From Acidobacteriota bacterium (GTDB taxonomy: Bacteria; Acidobacteriota; Polarisedimenticolia; J045): 64,000 nt of DNA. A program made the position numbers and the translations under genes. Below are positions 1 through 7,710 of the stretch, piece by piece. The notes beneath the pieces are model-generated. The model was given only the letters and a program-made list of their open reading frames with translations, had not been told where the DNA came from and ran no database searches. The stretch spans positions 1 through 64,000 of the forward strand of contig JAGOJY010000003.1 in the NCBI GenBank assembly GCA_017994815.1, given 5' to 3'. Every line of letters begins with the position of its first letter. Position 1 is the first letter of the stretch.

Positions 1-818
1 TGGTGGTCGCCCGAGATCCGCTCGAGGATCCGCTTCAACACGGGGAAGATCTCGACGTCGCGGTTGTAGTTCACCGCGGCCACGCCGTACGCCTCGACGT
101 GGTACGGGTCGAGCTGGTTGAAATCGCCGAGGTCGGCCGTCGCCGCCTCGTACGCCAGGTTGACCGGGTGCTTGAGCGGCAGGTTCCAGATCGGGAACGT
201 CTCGAACTTGGCGTAGCCGGAGTCGATGCCGCGCTGGTGCTCGTGGTACATCTGCGACAGGCACGTCGCCATCTTGCCGCTGCCCGGTCCCGGCCCGGTC
301 ACCACCACCACCGGCCGCGTGGTCTCGATGTACGGGTTGGCCCCGTACCCCTCCGCGCTGACGATCAGGTCCACGTTGGTCGGGTAGCCCTTGGTCGCCT
401 TGTGCGCGTAGACCGGGATGCCCCCGCGCTCGAGCCGGTTGATGAACTGCCGCGCCCCGGGCTGGCCATCGAAGCGCGTCACGACCACGCCGCGCACGGA
501 GATCTCCCAGCGCCGCAGCTCGTCGATCAGCCGCAGGGCGTCGGCGTCGTAAGTGATGCCGTAGTCGGCGCGCAGTTTCTTGCGCTCGATGTCGCCGGCG
601 TAGATGCAGAGCACGACCTCGGCCTGGTCCTTCAGCCGGTGCAGGAGCTGCATCTTCACCGTCGGGTCGTACCCCGGCAGGATCCGCGCGGCGTGCTTGT
701 CGTAGACCAGCTTGCCGCCGAACTCGATGTACAGCTTGCGGCCGAGGCGCTCGGCGCGCTCGAGGATCGCCGCGGTCTGCTCCTGCAGGTACCTGGCGTT
801 GTCGAAACCCACGTTCAC
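1..818 (-). CDS. DUF1846 (UPF0371) family protein, 3' end outside window
   Basis: The minus strand reads [10 protein letters not shown] from a GTG at 818, followed by [60 protein letters not shown] and [14 protein letters not shown]. These blocks are characteristic of the DUF1846/UPF0371 family, whose members are about 500 residues; 272 residues are visible and the C-terminal half lies beyond base 1. The GTG has a GGAGG eight bases upstream; a second GTG two codons later is also possible. The family is soluble and cytoplasmic, with a nucleotide-binding-like glycine-rich segment (PGPGSGK), but its biochemical role is not established. It is divergent from the deaminase at 895, leaving about 76 bases for both promoters. 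Family assignment is confident; function is unknown. Confidence 0.9.
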   Translation of the reverse strand, partial: MNVGFDNARYLQEQTAAILERAERLGRKLYIEFGGKLVYDKHAARILPGYDPTVKMQLLHRLKDQAEVVLCIYAGDIERKKLRADYGITYDADALRLIDELRRWEISVRGVVVTRFDGQPGARQFINRLERGGIPVYAHKATKGYPTNVDLIVSAEGYGANPYIETTRPVVVVTGPGPGSGKMATCLSQMYHEHQRGIDSGYAKFETFPIWNLPLKHPVNLAYEAATADLGDFNQLDPYHVEAYGVAAVNYNRDVEIFPVLKRILERISGDH

Positions 819-894
819 GGGACGGGCCTCCGCGATGAGCCGGCGGGGATGCTCGCGCAATTCGCGGGCCAAGTCCAGATGTTATCGTGGGGGC

Positions 895-1368
895 ATGGAA
901 CGCGACGAAGAACTCATGCGCCGGGCCATCGACCTCGCGCGGCGCGGCATCGCCGCCGGCCAGTCGCCGTTCGGCGCGGTCGTCGCCCGCGGCGAAACCG
1001 TGCTCGCCGAAGCGCACAACGGCGTGCTCGCCGAGACCGACCCCACGGCCCACGCCGAGCTCCGGGCGGTGCGCGCGGCGAGCCGTGCGCTCGGTACGAT
1101 CGACCTGTCGGACTGCACGATCTACTCCAGCTGCGAGCCGTGCCCGATGTGCTTCGGCGCGATCCACTGGGCGCGCCTGTCGCGGCTCGTGTTCGGGGCG
1201 CGCATCGCGCACGCGGCGCGGGCCGGCTTCCACGAACTGGCCGTTTCCAACGAAACGCTGCGCGAGCTCGGCGGGGCGACGATCGAGATCGCGCCGGGCG
1301 TGCTCGAGGCCGAGTGCGCGGCGCTGTTCGACGAGTGGCGCGCGGGGCCCGACCCGCGGCGATACTAG
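895..1368 (+). CDS. Nucleoside/guanine deaminase family zinc enzyme
   Basis: A 157-residue cytidine-deaminase-fold protein. It carries the zinc-site motifs TAHAE (His ligand plus catalytic Glu, near residue 50) and EPCPMC (two Cys ligands, near residue 82), and the family's N-terminal MRRAIDLARRG and SPFGAVV blocks. Length and motif spacing fit the guanine deaminase/tRNA-adenosine-deaminase-like group; the substrate cannot be decided from sequence, although the SPFGAVV start and EPCPMCFGAIHWA resemble guanine-deaminase-type nucleoside deaminases more than TadA. ATG at 895 is the first start that begins at the conserved domain; in-frame starts further upstream would overlap the divergent DUF1846 gene. 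The stop is two bases before the next gene on the same strand, so the two are likely cotranscribed. Confidence 0.88.
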   Translation: MERDEELMRRAIDLARRGIAAGQSPFGAVVARGETVLAEAHNGVLAETDPTAHAELRAVRAASRALGTIDLSDCTIYSSCEPCPMCFGAIHWARLSRLVFGARIAHAARAGFHELAVSNETLRELGGATIEIAPGVLEAECAALFDEWRAGPDPRRY

Positions 1369-1370
1369 CC

Positions 1371-2816
1371 ATGCCGGCCGAGGTTCCGGCCTGGTCTTTG
1401 TGGCTGGTCGCGCCGGCGGCGCTGGCGCTGTTCTTCCTCGCGCGCTGGCTGTGGATCCGCCGGCTCGACCGGCGGCTCGACCGCTCCGTCGAGGACGCGG
1501 GCATCGAGGTCCGCGACCTCGGCGCCTTCCCCGGCGTCGCCGCCGGCGAGATCGCCGCGCTCGGCGCCTACTCGGTGTACGAGGCGATCAAGACACTGGT
1601 GATGGTCGACGACCGGGTCGTCGCGGCCGCCGACTTCTCGGGCGGGTTGAAGGACGGGTTCCGTTCGATCCACGCCCAGCTCGCGTCCGAGGCGCAGGGC
1701 GACCTGGTCAGCTTCTACGCCGACAAGGCCGCGGCCGCGCACCTCGCGGCCGAGGGGCACGTGGTCGAGGCGGCGCAGGGCGTCCCGGGCGCAGAGTTCC
1801 TCGTCGACGGGCACCCGGTGCGGGTCGAGATCGGGCTCGACCCGGGCCTGGTGAAGCAGCACCTCGCGCAGTTCCCGGGCGTGGACGTCATCGTCAACCA
1901 CGAGCTGGGCGCACAGCTGCACGACGTCCCGGGCGTGCTCGTCGATCCCGCGCTGTCCCACGCCGACGCCGCCGAGCACGTGCAGCGCACGCTCGAGCGC
2001 GTCGGCGAACTCGACAAGTTCAACCTGAATTTCCCATTCATCACCTTCTCCCTGGCATTGCTGGCTTACACGCCGCTCGTTTTCCGGCGCCAGCTCACGC
2101 TGCGCGAGGGCGCGAAGTACACCGCGATCGACACCGGCCTGGTCGGCGTGCCGGCGATGACCCTGGGCAAGGTCGGCGCGCTCGCTGGCCTCGGCCTCGG
2201 CCCGGTCGGATCCGCGGTCGGCGGTCTGCTCGGCGCGGTGGCGGGCGGCGTGGCCGGCGCGGCGGGCGCGGGTTGGGCCAAGGCCCGCGCGTACCGCGGG
2301 CAGGTCTCGGCCTACCACGAGGAACTCCGCGCCATCGGCGCGGAACTCCCGGAGGCGCTGGCCGACAAAAAGCGCGCCGCCGAGCGCAAGCGGGCGATGG
2401 TCGAGAAGCGCTTCCCGCTCTCGTCGGCGCTGCGGGCGTGGCTTTGGCCGACGCTCAACGACCGCATCGTGCCGCGGCTGGCTGCCGACTTCGACGTGCT
2501 GTTCGAGCGGATCGCGGAGCAGGCCGGTCGCGCCCGCGACCTGATGGCGGGGATCGGTGTGCCGGACCCGTCACCCGAGCTGTGCGCCGAGGCCGCCGGC
2601 GCCTACGCGCTGGACCTCGTGCGCGGCGGTGAACTGTGGACCCCGCGGCTGGTCCGCCGGCTGCGCCGCCTCGCGGCGGCCGCCGACGGCGCGAACGAGC
2701 AGCAGGCGAAGCTGCGCGCCGCGCGCGAAGCCAAGCAGCGCGTGTTCTCGCGCCTCACCGCGCCGCTGCGCCGCCTCGCCCGCTGGCTGCGGGGACGGGG
2801 GGACCGTCACGCCTGA
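1371..2816 (+). CDS. Membrane protein of unknown function
   Basis: A 481-residue protein I do not recognise. It starts with a transmembrane segment (WLVAPAALALFFLARWLW, residues about 9-26), has a soluble alpha/beta-looking part up to about residue 220, then a hydrophobic stretch (FPFITFSLALLAYTPLVFRR, about 221-240) and a Gly/Ala-rich membrane-active segment (TLGKVGALAGLGLGPVGSAV onward, about 263-302), a pattern seen in glycine-zipper membrane proteins. The C-terminus is helical and rich in Arg, Lys and Ala. It follows the deaminase by two bases. Coding is supported by strong third-position GC bias and by a coherent protein in this frame; the same frame upstream of 1371 is the antisense of the DUF1846 gene and is not coding. 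No enzyme motif seen. Confidence 0.75.
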   Translation: MPAEVPAWSLWLVAPAALALFFLARWLWIRRLDRRLDRSVEDAGIEVRDLGAFPGVAAGEIAALGAYSVYEAIKTLVMVDDRVVAAADFSGGLKDGFRSIHAQLASEAQGDLVSFYADKAAAAHLAAEGHVVEAAQGVPGAEFLVDGHPVRVEIGLDPGLVKQHLAQFPGVDVIVNHELGAQLHDVPGVLVDPALSHADAAEHVQRTLERVGELDKFNLNFPFITFSLALLAYTPLVFRRQLTLREGAKYTAIDTGLVGVPAMTLGKVGALAGLGLGPVGSAVGGLLGAVAGGVAGAAGAGWAKARAYRGQVSAYHEELRAIGAELPEALADKKRAAERKRAMVEKRFPLSSALRAWLWPTLNDRIVPRLAADFDVLFERIAEQAGRARDLMAGIGVPDPSPELCAEAAGAYALDLVRGGELWTPRLVRRLRRLAAAADGANEQQAKLRAAREAKQRVFSRLTAPLRRLARWLRGRGDRHA

Positions 2817-2898
2817 CCCCGGTTGTCTGGCGCCGGCGGCCGCCGTCGCTCATGTTCCGCGCGTGGTGTTCCGCGTACCTCGGGACGCCGTCGTGGCC

Positions 2899-2916
2899 GG
2901 GCCGCCTGCGGCGGTC
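2899..2916 (-). repeat. Intergenic GC hairpin, copy A of a repeated 16-mer
   Basis: The 16-mer gggccgcctgcggcgg at 2899-2914 folds on itself around a TGC loop. It lies immediately 3' of the menC-like gene, whose stop is at 2918-2920 on the minus strand. The same 16-mer is at 10585-10600, also 3' of a minus-strand gene. There is no T tract, so it is either a factor-dependent or weak terminator, or a dispersed palindromic repeat. Confidence 0.5.
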
Positions 2917-2917
2917 G

Positions 2918-4063
2918 TTACAGCAGGCGCTCGGTGGCGAGGCGGTGCTTGGCGATGCGGTCCTCGCGGATGGTCACGCCGATGCCGGGGCCGCGCGGCA
3001 CCTCGATGTAGCCCTCGGCGTCGAGCACGACAGGTGGATCGACGATGTCCTCGTCGAAGTAGCGGCTGGTCTCGGACGTATCGCCGGGCAGCGTGAACCC
3101 GGGCACGGTCTGCAGGTGGATGTTCACGGCGCGGCCGATCCCGGTCTCGTCCATCCCGCCCGACCACGCCGGCGCGCCCCGCTCCGCGCACGCCGCGGCG
3201 ATGCGGACCGCTTCCAGAAGACCGCCCACGCGCCCCTGCTTGATGTTGATGATCCGGCAGGCGCCAAGGTCGAGCGCCGAGCACGCGTCGTCGAGGTCGT
3301 GGATCGATTCGTCGAGGCACAGCGGGGTGGCGATCCGGCGCTGCAGCTGCGCGTGCTGCACGATGTCGGAGTATGACAGCGGCTGCTCGATCATCGTCAG
3401 CCCGAACGGATCGAGCTGGGCGAGGTGGTCGGCGTCGGCGAGACGGTAGTCGCCGTTGGCGTCCGCCATCAGCTGAATGTGCGGGAACTGCTGCCGGACC
3501 GCGCGCACCCACTCGATGTCCTTCCCGCGCATGATCTTCATCTTGACCCGGTGGTAGCCGGTCTCGACCGCCTCGGCGACCTTTGCCAGCAGCGCGTCGA
3601 TCGAGTCCTGCAGGCCGATGCTGATCCCGGACGGGATCCGTTTGCGCGGCGCGCCGAGCAGCTCGTGCAGCGCGACGCCGGCGCGCTTGGCCAAAACGTC
3701 CAACAGCGCGTTCTCGACCGCGGCCTTGGCCATCTGGTGGCCGCGCACCCTGCGGAATCGCGCGAGCAGCTCACCCACCGTCCCGCGGGGCTCGAGGCAT
3801 GGCAGGAGGAAGTCGCGGATGACGTGCAGCGCGGTGACGGTCGTCTCGGGCGAGTAGTACGGGTCGGGGTCGGCCACGCACTCGCCCCAGCCGACGATCC
3901 CACCCGCCGCGACGCGCAGCAGCAGCGCGTCCTTGCAGGTCCAGGTGTGGACGCTCGTGCCGAAGGGGCTGACGAACGGCAGCCGGACCGTCACCGCGTC
4001 GATCCGGTCCAGCGCGCCCAGCTCGAGGGCCTCGATCCGCTCCACGCCGGGGATTTCGCTCAT
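2918..4063 (-). CDS. menC: o-Succinylbenzoate synthase / N-acylamino acid racemase (enolase superfamily)
   Basis: A 381-residue member of the muconate-lactonizing branch of the enolase superfamily. Visible catalytic blocks in order are the KMK pair of the KxK base motif (near residue 172), the metal ligands in DANGDY (near 197), IEQPL (near 224) and DESI (near 249), the second-base lysine in IINIKQGR, and SGGMDETGIGRA. This set matches MenC/OSBS enzymes of the NAAAR subgroup, which convert SHCHC to o-succinylbenzoate in menaquinone synthesis and often also racemise N-acylamino acids. No other men gene is nearby, so a racemase role is as likely as quinone synthesis. Length is normal; ATG at 4063 is preceded by a purine-rich GGGAGA. 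Activity within the subgroup is uncertain. Confidence 0.85.
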   Translation of the reverse strand: MSEIPGVERIEALELGALDRIDAVTVRLPFVSPFGTSVHTWTCKDALLLRVAAGGIVGWGECVADPDPYYSPETTVTALHVIRDFLLPCLEPRGTVGELLARFRRVRGHQMAKAAVENALLDVLAKRAGVALHELLGAPRKRIPSGISIGLQDSIDALLAKVAEAVETGYHRVKMKIMRGKDIEWVRAVRQQFPHIQLMADANGDYRLADADHLAQLDPFGLTMIEQPLSYSDIVQHAQLQRRIATPLCLDESIHDLDDACSALDLGACRIINIKQGRVGGLLEAVRIAAACAERGAPAWSGGMDETGIGRAVNIHLQTVPGFTLPGDTSETSRYFDEDIVDPPVVLDAEGYIEVPRGPGIGVTIREDRIAKHRLATERLL

Positions 4064-4115
4064 GGACGCCGCTCTCCCGCGCGCAGGGCCCGCGCGCGGG
4101 GCGAGAGGGTAGCAC

Positions 4116-4532
4116 TCAGGACGGCGGCGGTGGTGGCCCGGGACCGCGGCCCCGCGGCCGCCCCTCGTGCAGGAACTCCGGTCCGGGCGGGCGCATCTTG
4201 TCGAAGCGCTCCTGCTGGTCCGGCCGCAGGACCGTCCGGATCTCGCGGTGCGTCGCCTCCAGCGTCTCGTGGATCGTCTCGCGCGTCCGCTGCAGGATCG
4301 CCTCGATCCGCTCCCGCTGGTCCGGGTCGAGCTCCAGTTCGCGCATCAGGCGTTCCGGCGCGTCGCGACCCGCGTGCAGGCCGTGGCGCCCGCCGATCGG
4401 CGGCGCCGGTTCGCCGTGCAGGTGCAGCGCGGCGAAGCCGAGCGCCGCGCCGAAGACCGCGCCGAGCGCGAAGACGAGGGCGATGGCGAGGGCGCCCTTC
4501 CAGGGACTCGCGCCGACCGGGCCGTCAGCCAT
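4116..4532 (-). CDS. Membrane-anchored Spy/CnrX-like periplasmic sensor protein
   Basis: A 138-residue protein with an N-terminal uncleaved transmembrane helix (residues about 12-36) and a periplasmic helical domain carrying the LxxxQ-type repeats of the CpxP/Spy/CnrX family (ELDPDQRERIEAILQRTRE and RTVLRPDQQERFDKM). His residues cluster just after the helix (HLHG, RHGLH), a possible metal-binding patch, followed by a Pro/Gly-rich tail. It overlaps the upstream candidate anti-sigma gene by eight bases and is the last gene of the ECF sigma operon. Membrane-tethered sensors of this family inform anti-sigma factors in the metal-responsive CnrYXH system; that role here is inferred from gene order and fold-level similarity only. 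Confidence 0.72.
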   Translation of the reverse strand: MADGPVGASPWKGALAIALVFALGAVFGAALGFAALHLHGEPAPPIGGRHGLHAGRDAPERLMRELELDPDQRERIEAILQRTRETIHETLEATHREIRTVLRPDQQERFDKMRPPGPEFLHEGRPRGRGPGPPPPPS

Positions 4533-4896
4533 TGTTCGCCTCCGCCGAGAGCACCGCGTCGAGCAGCACGTCGCCGGTGCTCTCGTCCGTGCCGGACGCG
4601 TGCCCGAGGATCGCGCTCTCGAACGTCACGGCGCCGGCCGTCGCCGACCCACGCTCGACGAGCAGCGCGACCGACGCCAGCACGAGCGCCAGCACGGTCG
4701 CCACGGCGAGCCGCGGCACCGCGCGCCACGCCGACGCCGCCATGAGCGCGAGAATCGTCGCGGGCCGCGCCTCGCGGCGCCGTCGCGCTTCGGCCATGAT
4801 CCACGGGATCGCCTCGCGCAGCCGCGAGGTGTCGGGTTGCGTCGTCTCCGCCGCGCGCCGCAGGGCATCGCGAACCGACGTGCGCCGCGGGGTCAT
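4525..4896 (-). CDS. Single-pass membrane protein, candidate anti-sigma factor
   Basis: A 123-residue protein with a charged N-terminal cytoplasmic part of about 55 residues, one membrane-spanning helix (VPRLAVATVLALVLASVALL, about residues 59-78) and a short acidic external tail of about 40 residues. There is no recognisable zinc anti-sigma (ZAS) motif and no similarity I can name. Its ATG overlaps the stop of the sigma gene by four bases (ATGA), so translation is coupled, and its end overlaps the Spy-like sensor. Size, topology and position directly after an ECF sigma gene are those expected of a small anti-sigma factor such as CnrY. That function is inference. Confidence 0.6.
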   Translation of the reverse strand: MTPRRTSVRDALRRAAETTQPDTSRLREAIPWIMAEARRRREARPATILALMAASAWRAVPRLAVATVLALVLASVALLVERGSATAGAVTFESAILGHASGTDESTGDVLLDAVLSAEANNG

Positions 4897-5459
4897 CGCT
4901 TCACCTCCAGGCGTTTCAGCAGCGCCGCGAGCTTGCGGCGGGCGCGCGCCGCGCGCAGGCGCATGGCGACGTTGGTCGTGCCGAGCGCGGTGGCCGCTTC
5001 CGCCATCGAGTGCCCCTCGAGGTCCACGAGCACGAGCACGGCGCGATCGGCCGGCGCGAGTCGCGCGAGCGCCTCGCGCAGCGCCAGGACGTCCGCGGGC
5101 CGGGACGGGTCGGTCGTGGCGGCGCCCGGGTGCGTCGCCGCGAACTCCTCTTCCCGCTCGCGCTGGCGCCGCCGGCCGCGCACGAAGTCGAGCGCCTTGC
5201 GCACGGTGATCGCGCGCAGCCACGCGCCGAGGTCGCCCTGCGGCAGCGCCGGCGTCGTCAGCGCCGCGATCAGCGCCTCTTGCACGACGTCGTCCGCGTC
5301 GCTCCCGCCGTAGCGCCCGAGAACGTGCCAGGCGGTGCGCAGCATCGATGGGCCATGCTCGTCCACGATCCGTCGTCCGGCCTCGGAACTCCCTCCGCGC
5401 GCGGCGACGAGGACGCCGGCGTCGTTCGCAGGGGTTTCCGCCACCGAGACACGATCCAT
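4893..5459 (-). CDS. ECF-family RNA polymerase sigma factor
   Basis: A 188-residue sigma-70 family protein with only regions 2 and 4. Region 2 is visible as the segment ending in DADDVVQEALIAAL and the following WLRAITVRKALDFVRG. Region 4 is ALARLAPADRAVLVLVDLEG followed by the helix-turn-helix SMAEAATALGTTNVAMRLR. Length is typical of the ECF group. I chose the ATG at 5459 because AGGA lies seven bases upstream; a GTG six bases earlier would sit against that site. The gene is followed with four-base overlap by a one-helix membrane protein and then a Spy/CnrX-like sensor, and is preceded by a secreted Spy-like gene. This order suggests control by a periplasmic signal, probably envelope or metal stress. 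Confidence 0.9.
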   Translation of the reverse strand: MDRVSVAETPANDAGVLVAARGGSSEAGRRIVDEHGPSMLRTAWHVLGRYGGSDADDVVQEALIAALTTPALPQGDLGAWLRAITVRKALDFVRGRRRQREREEEFAATHPGAATTDPSRPADVLALREALARLAPADRAVLVLVDLEGHSMAEAATALGTTNVAMRLRAARARRKLAALLKRLEVKR

Positions 5460-5534
5460 CCGCACGTCCTGTTCGCCCGACGGCCGGCCGCGGGTCGCAG
5501 GTTAGTCCCGCGGCCGACGGCCGGCCACGGACGA

Positions 5535-6044
5535 TCAGGACCCGCTCTCTTGCGCAGGCGGCGCGGGCGGCGCAGGCGGCGGCCCGTGGCGGCGGCCCAC
5601 GAAGTCCGTGAACTTCGCCCGCTGCTCGGGCGTCAGCACGGCGAGGACCTCCAGCGCCATGTGATGCTGCTCGACCGCGATCTGACCCTCGATCGCGGAG
5701 ACCGCGGCTGCGGCGTCCTGCACCTGCTGGTCGGTGGCGTCCGGGTCGTGGATCGCCTTGGCGAGCGTTGCGCGCGCATCGCGCAGGGTCTGCGACTTCT
5801 CGCCCATCGCCCCGCCCATGTACTTGGTGAACAGCGCCGTGACCTGGGCCTGCTGCTCGGCGCTCAGGTCGAGCGCGCGAACGAGGTGGTCCAGCATCCC
5901 GGGACCATCGGGACCGCCGGGACCGGGTCCGCCGGGACCGAGGCCGCCAGGACCGTGCGGGCCGCGTCCCTGGGCCGCGGCGGGCAGCAGCGCCAGCGCG
6001 GCGACCGCCGATACCAGCGCCAGGATCGTCATCGAACGTCGCAT
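5535..6044 (-). CDS. Secreted Spy/CpxP-like periplasmic protein
   Basis: A 169-residue protein with a Sec signal peptide (MTILALVSAVAALALLPAAA, cleavage near AAAQG), a Gly/Pro-rich linker and a helical domain with two LTxxQ-like motifs (ALDLSAEQQAQVTALF and LAVLTPEQRAKFTDF), the signature of Spy/CpxP/ZraP proteins. It ends in a Pro-rich tail. AAGGAGG stands just before the ATG. It lies about 75 bases upstream of the ECF sigma gene on the same strand and is likely first in that operon. On the minus strand, upstream of it, TGACA and CGTCT are separated by 18 bases (6078-6105), an arrangement that loosely resembles ECF promoters, but this is weak evidence. Likely a periplasmic chaperone or metal-binding partner of the sigma module. 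Confidence 0.78.
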   Translation of the reverse strand: MRRSMTILALVSAVAALALLPAAAQGRGPHGPGGLGPGGPGPGGPDGPGMLDHLVRALDLSAEQQAQVTALFTKYMGGAMGEKSQTLRDARATLAKAIHDPDATDQQVQDAAAAVSAIEGQIAVEQHHMALEVLAVLTPEQRAKFTDFVGRRHGPPPAPPAPPAQESGS

Positions 6045-6102
6045 CGCATCCTCCTTGGTTGAGAGCGTTCAACAGGGAGACGATCGCCGGGGCGATTTCG
6101 TG

Positions 6103-7710
6103 TCATCGCGCCTCGCGGCCATCGGGGGCGGCCAGCCGCCAGGCCGTGGCGAACGCCAGGCGCGCCATGCGCCGAACCTGCGCCGCGTCGAGCGCGTCCG
6201 GCGTGTCGCCCGGCTCGTGGTACGCGGGGAAGAAGTTGCCGAAGAAGCGGATCCACGGGACGTTGGCGCGGGCGAAGTCGCGGTAGTCGCTGCCGCCGCG
6301 CGTCCCGTCGCAGCGGTCGAGGTGCAGCGCCATCCCGCTCACCGGTCCGGCCCAGGTGAGCGCCTCGGCCAGCGCGGGGGCATCGACCGGGATCCCGGGC
6401 TCGGCGAAGTCGGCGATGCTGGTCCGCGCCAGGAACGCCGGACCTTGCGCCAGCCCGGTGTCGGCCACGAGCTTCTCCAGCTCTTTCGGCAGCCACGGGT
6501 GGCCGATCATGTCGAGGTTCACGTAGGCCCGGGTGCGCGCGAGCGGCCACGCGGGGTGCCGGACGTAGTGCCCGGAGCCGAACTTCCCCTCCTCCTCGCC
6601 CGTCCAGAACGCGACGACGATCGAGCGCGCCGGCCGCGCGGGCAGCGCCGCGAAGACGCGCGCGATCTCGAGCAGCGCGGCGACGCCGGACGAGTTGTCG
6701 TCCGCGCCGGGGTAGATCGCGTCGCCCCGGCGGCCGAGGTGGTCGAGGTGCGCGCCGATCACGATCGCCTCGTCGCGCAGCGCCGGATCGGAACCCGTGA
6801 TGACGCCGAGGACGTTGCGGCTCTCGACCTTGCGCTCCCGCGCGCGGGTGCGGACCTGCGCGCGCGCACTTTCGAGCGCGCGCGGGCGCACGTCACCCTT
6901 GTCGAGGCCGGTCGCGGCCAGCACCGAGCGCGCGGCCGCGCCGGACAGCCGCACGAGAACCGGACCGGGCTCCGGCGCTTCCGCGCCGAGGAAAAAGCGC
7001 GTCTCCTGCCGGCCGGCATCCTGCGGGTCCAGCGCCAGCACCGCCGCGGCGCCGAGCGCGGCGGCGCTGTCGAGCTTGGCCTCCCAGCGGTCGTCCACGT
7101 CTTCGGCGGCGTAGCGCGCGGTCAACGCGGGCGTCTGCCACGCCTCGCCGGCGGGGACGCCGGCCAGCACCAGCACGACCTTGCCGCGCACGTCCAGGTC
7201 CGCGTAGTCGTCGTGGTGCAGCGATTCCTCGCGGACGCCGTGGCCGGCGAAGACGATCGGCCCGCCGGCGCCGCGCGGCGCCGACGCGGCGAACACGCAG
7301 TCCTTGCCGGGCGCGATCGCGCGCCGGCGCAGCTTGCCGCCGCGCCGCGCCTCGATCGTCAGCTCGCCCGTGTAACCGCTGAGCTCGCGCAGCGGGACCG
7401 GCTGGAAGTACCGCGCGCGCCCCTCGTCCGCGAGCGGCGGGATACCGTGCAGCGCGAGGAACGAGGCGACGTATTCCGCGGCCGCGTCGAGGCCGCGGCT
7501 GCCGAGCCCACGTCCCTCGAGCGCTGGCGAGGCGAGGAACGCGACGTGCGCCGCGAGCGCCTCGGCGCGGATTCCGGCCAGGGCGGCCGCGACCGGTTCC
7601 GGCGCCGAAGCCGCCGGGATCGCGGAAATGAAGTCGTCCTCCGGAGCCGCGAACGAGAGCGCTGCCGCGCCGGCCAGAAGCGCGCAAGCCAGGACCACCC
7701 GTCGCGGCAT
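6103..7710 (-). CDS. Secreted M28-family zinc aminopeptidase with PA domain
   Basis: A 535-residue protein with a signal peptide (VVLACALLAGAAALSFAAP), a protease-associated insert around residues 130-230 (HHDDYADLDVRGKVVLVLAG), and a C-terminal M28 di-zinc peptidase domain. Metal and catalytic residues appear in order: GAHLDHLG, GADDNSSGVAALLE, WTGEEEGKFGS (catalytic Glu pair), NLDMIG and the C-terminal His in YHEPGDTPD. All five metal-site blocks are present, so it should be active, releasing N-terminal amino acids from peptides in the periplasm or outside the cell. Its ATG overlaps the stop of the upstream HEAT/serine-hydrolase gene (TGATG), so the two are translationally coupled. The start is fixed by this overlap and the signal peptide. 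Confidence 0.9.
   Translation of the reverse strand: MPRRVVLACALLAGAAALSFAAPEDDFISAIPAASAPEPVAAALAGIRAEALAAHVAFLASPALEGRGLGSRGLDAAAEYVASFLALHGIPPLADEGRARYFQPVPLRELSGYTGELTIEARRGGKLRRRAIAPGKDCVFAASAPRGAGGPIVFAGHGVREESLHHDDYADLDVRGKVVLVLAGVPAGEAWQTPALTARYAAEDVDDRWEAKLDSAAALGAAAVLALDPQDAGRQETRFFLGAEAPEPGPVLVRLSGAAARSVLAATGLDKGDVRPRALESARAQVRTRARERKVESRNVLGVITGSDPALRDEAIVIGAHLDHLGRRGDAIYPGADDNSSGVAALLEIARVFAALPARPARSIVVAFWTGEEEGKFGSGHYVRHPAWPLARTRAYVNLDMIGHPWLPKELEKLVADTGLAQGPAFLARTSIADFAEPGIPVDAPALAEALTWAGPVSGMALHLDRCDGTRGGSDYRDFARANVPWIRFFGNFFPAYHEPGDTPDALDAAQVRRMARLAFATAWRLAAPDGREAR

Noticed and set aside
3..1370. Long open frame on the plus strand running into the membrane-protein gene
   Set aside because: It is antisense to the DUF1846 gene and overlaps the deaminase; only the part from ATG 1371 reads as a real protein.
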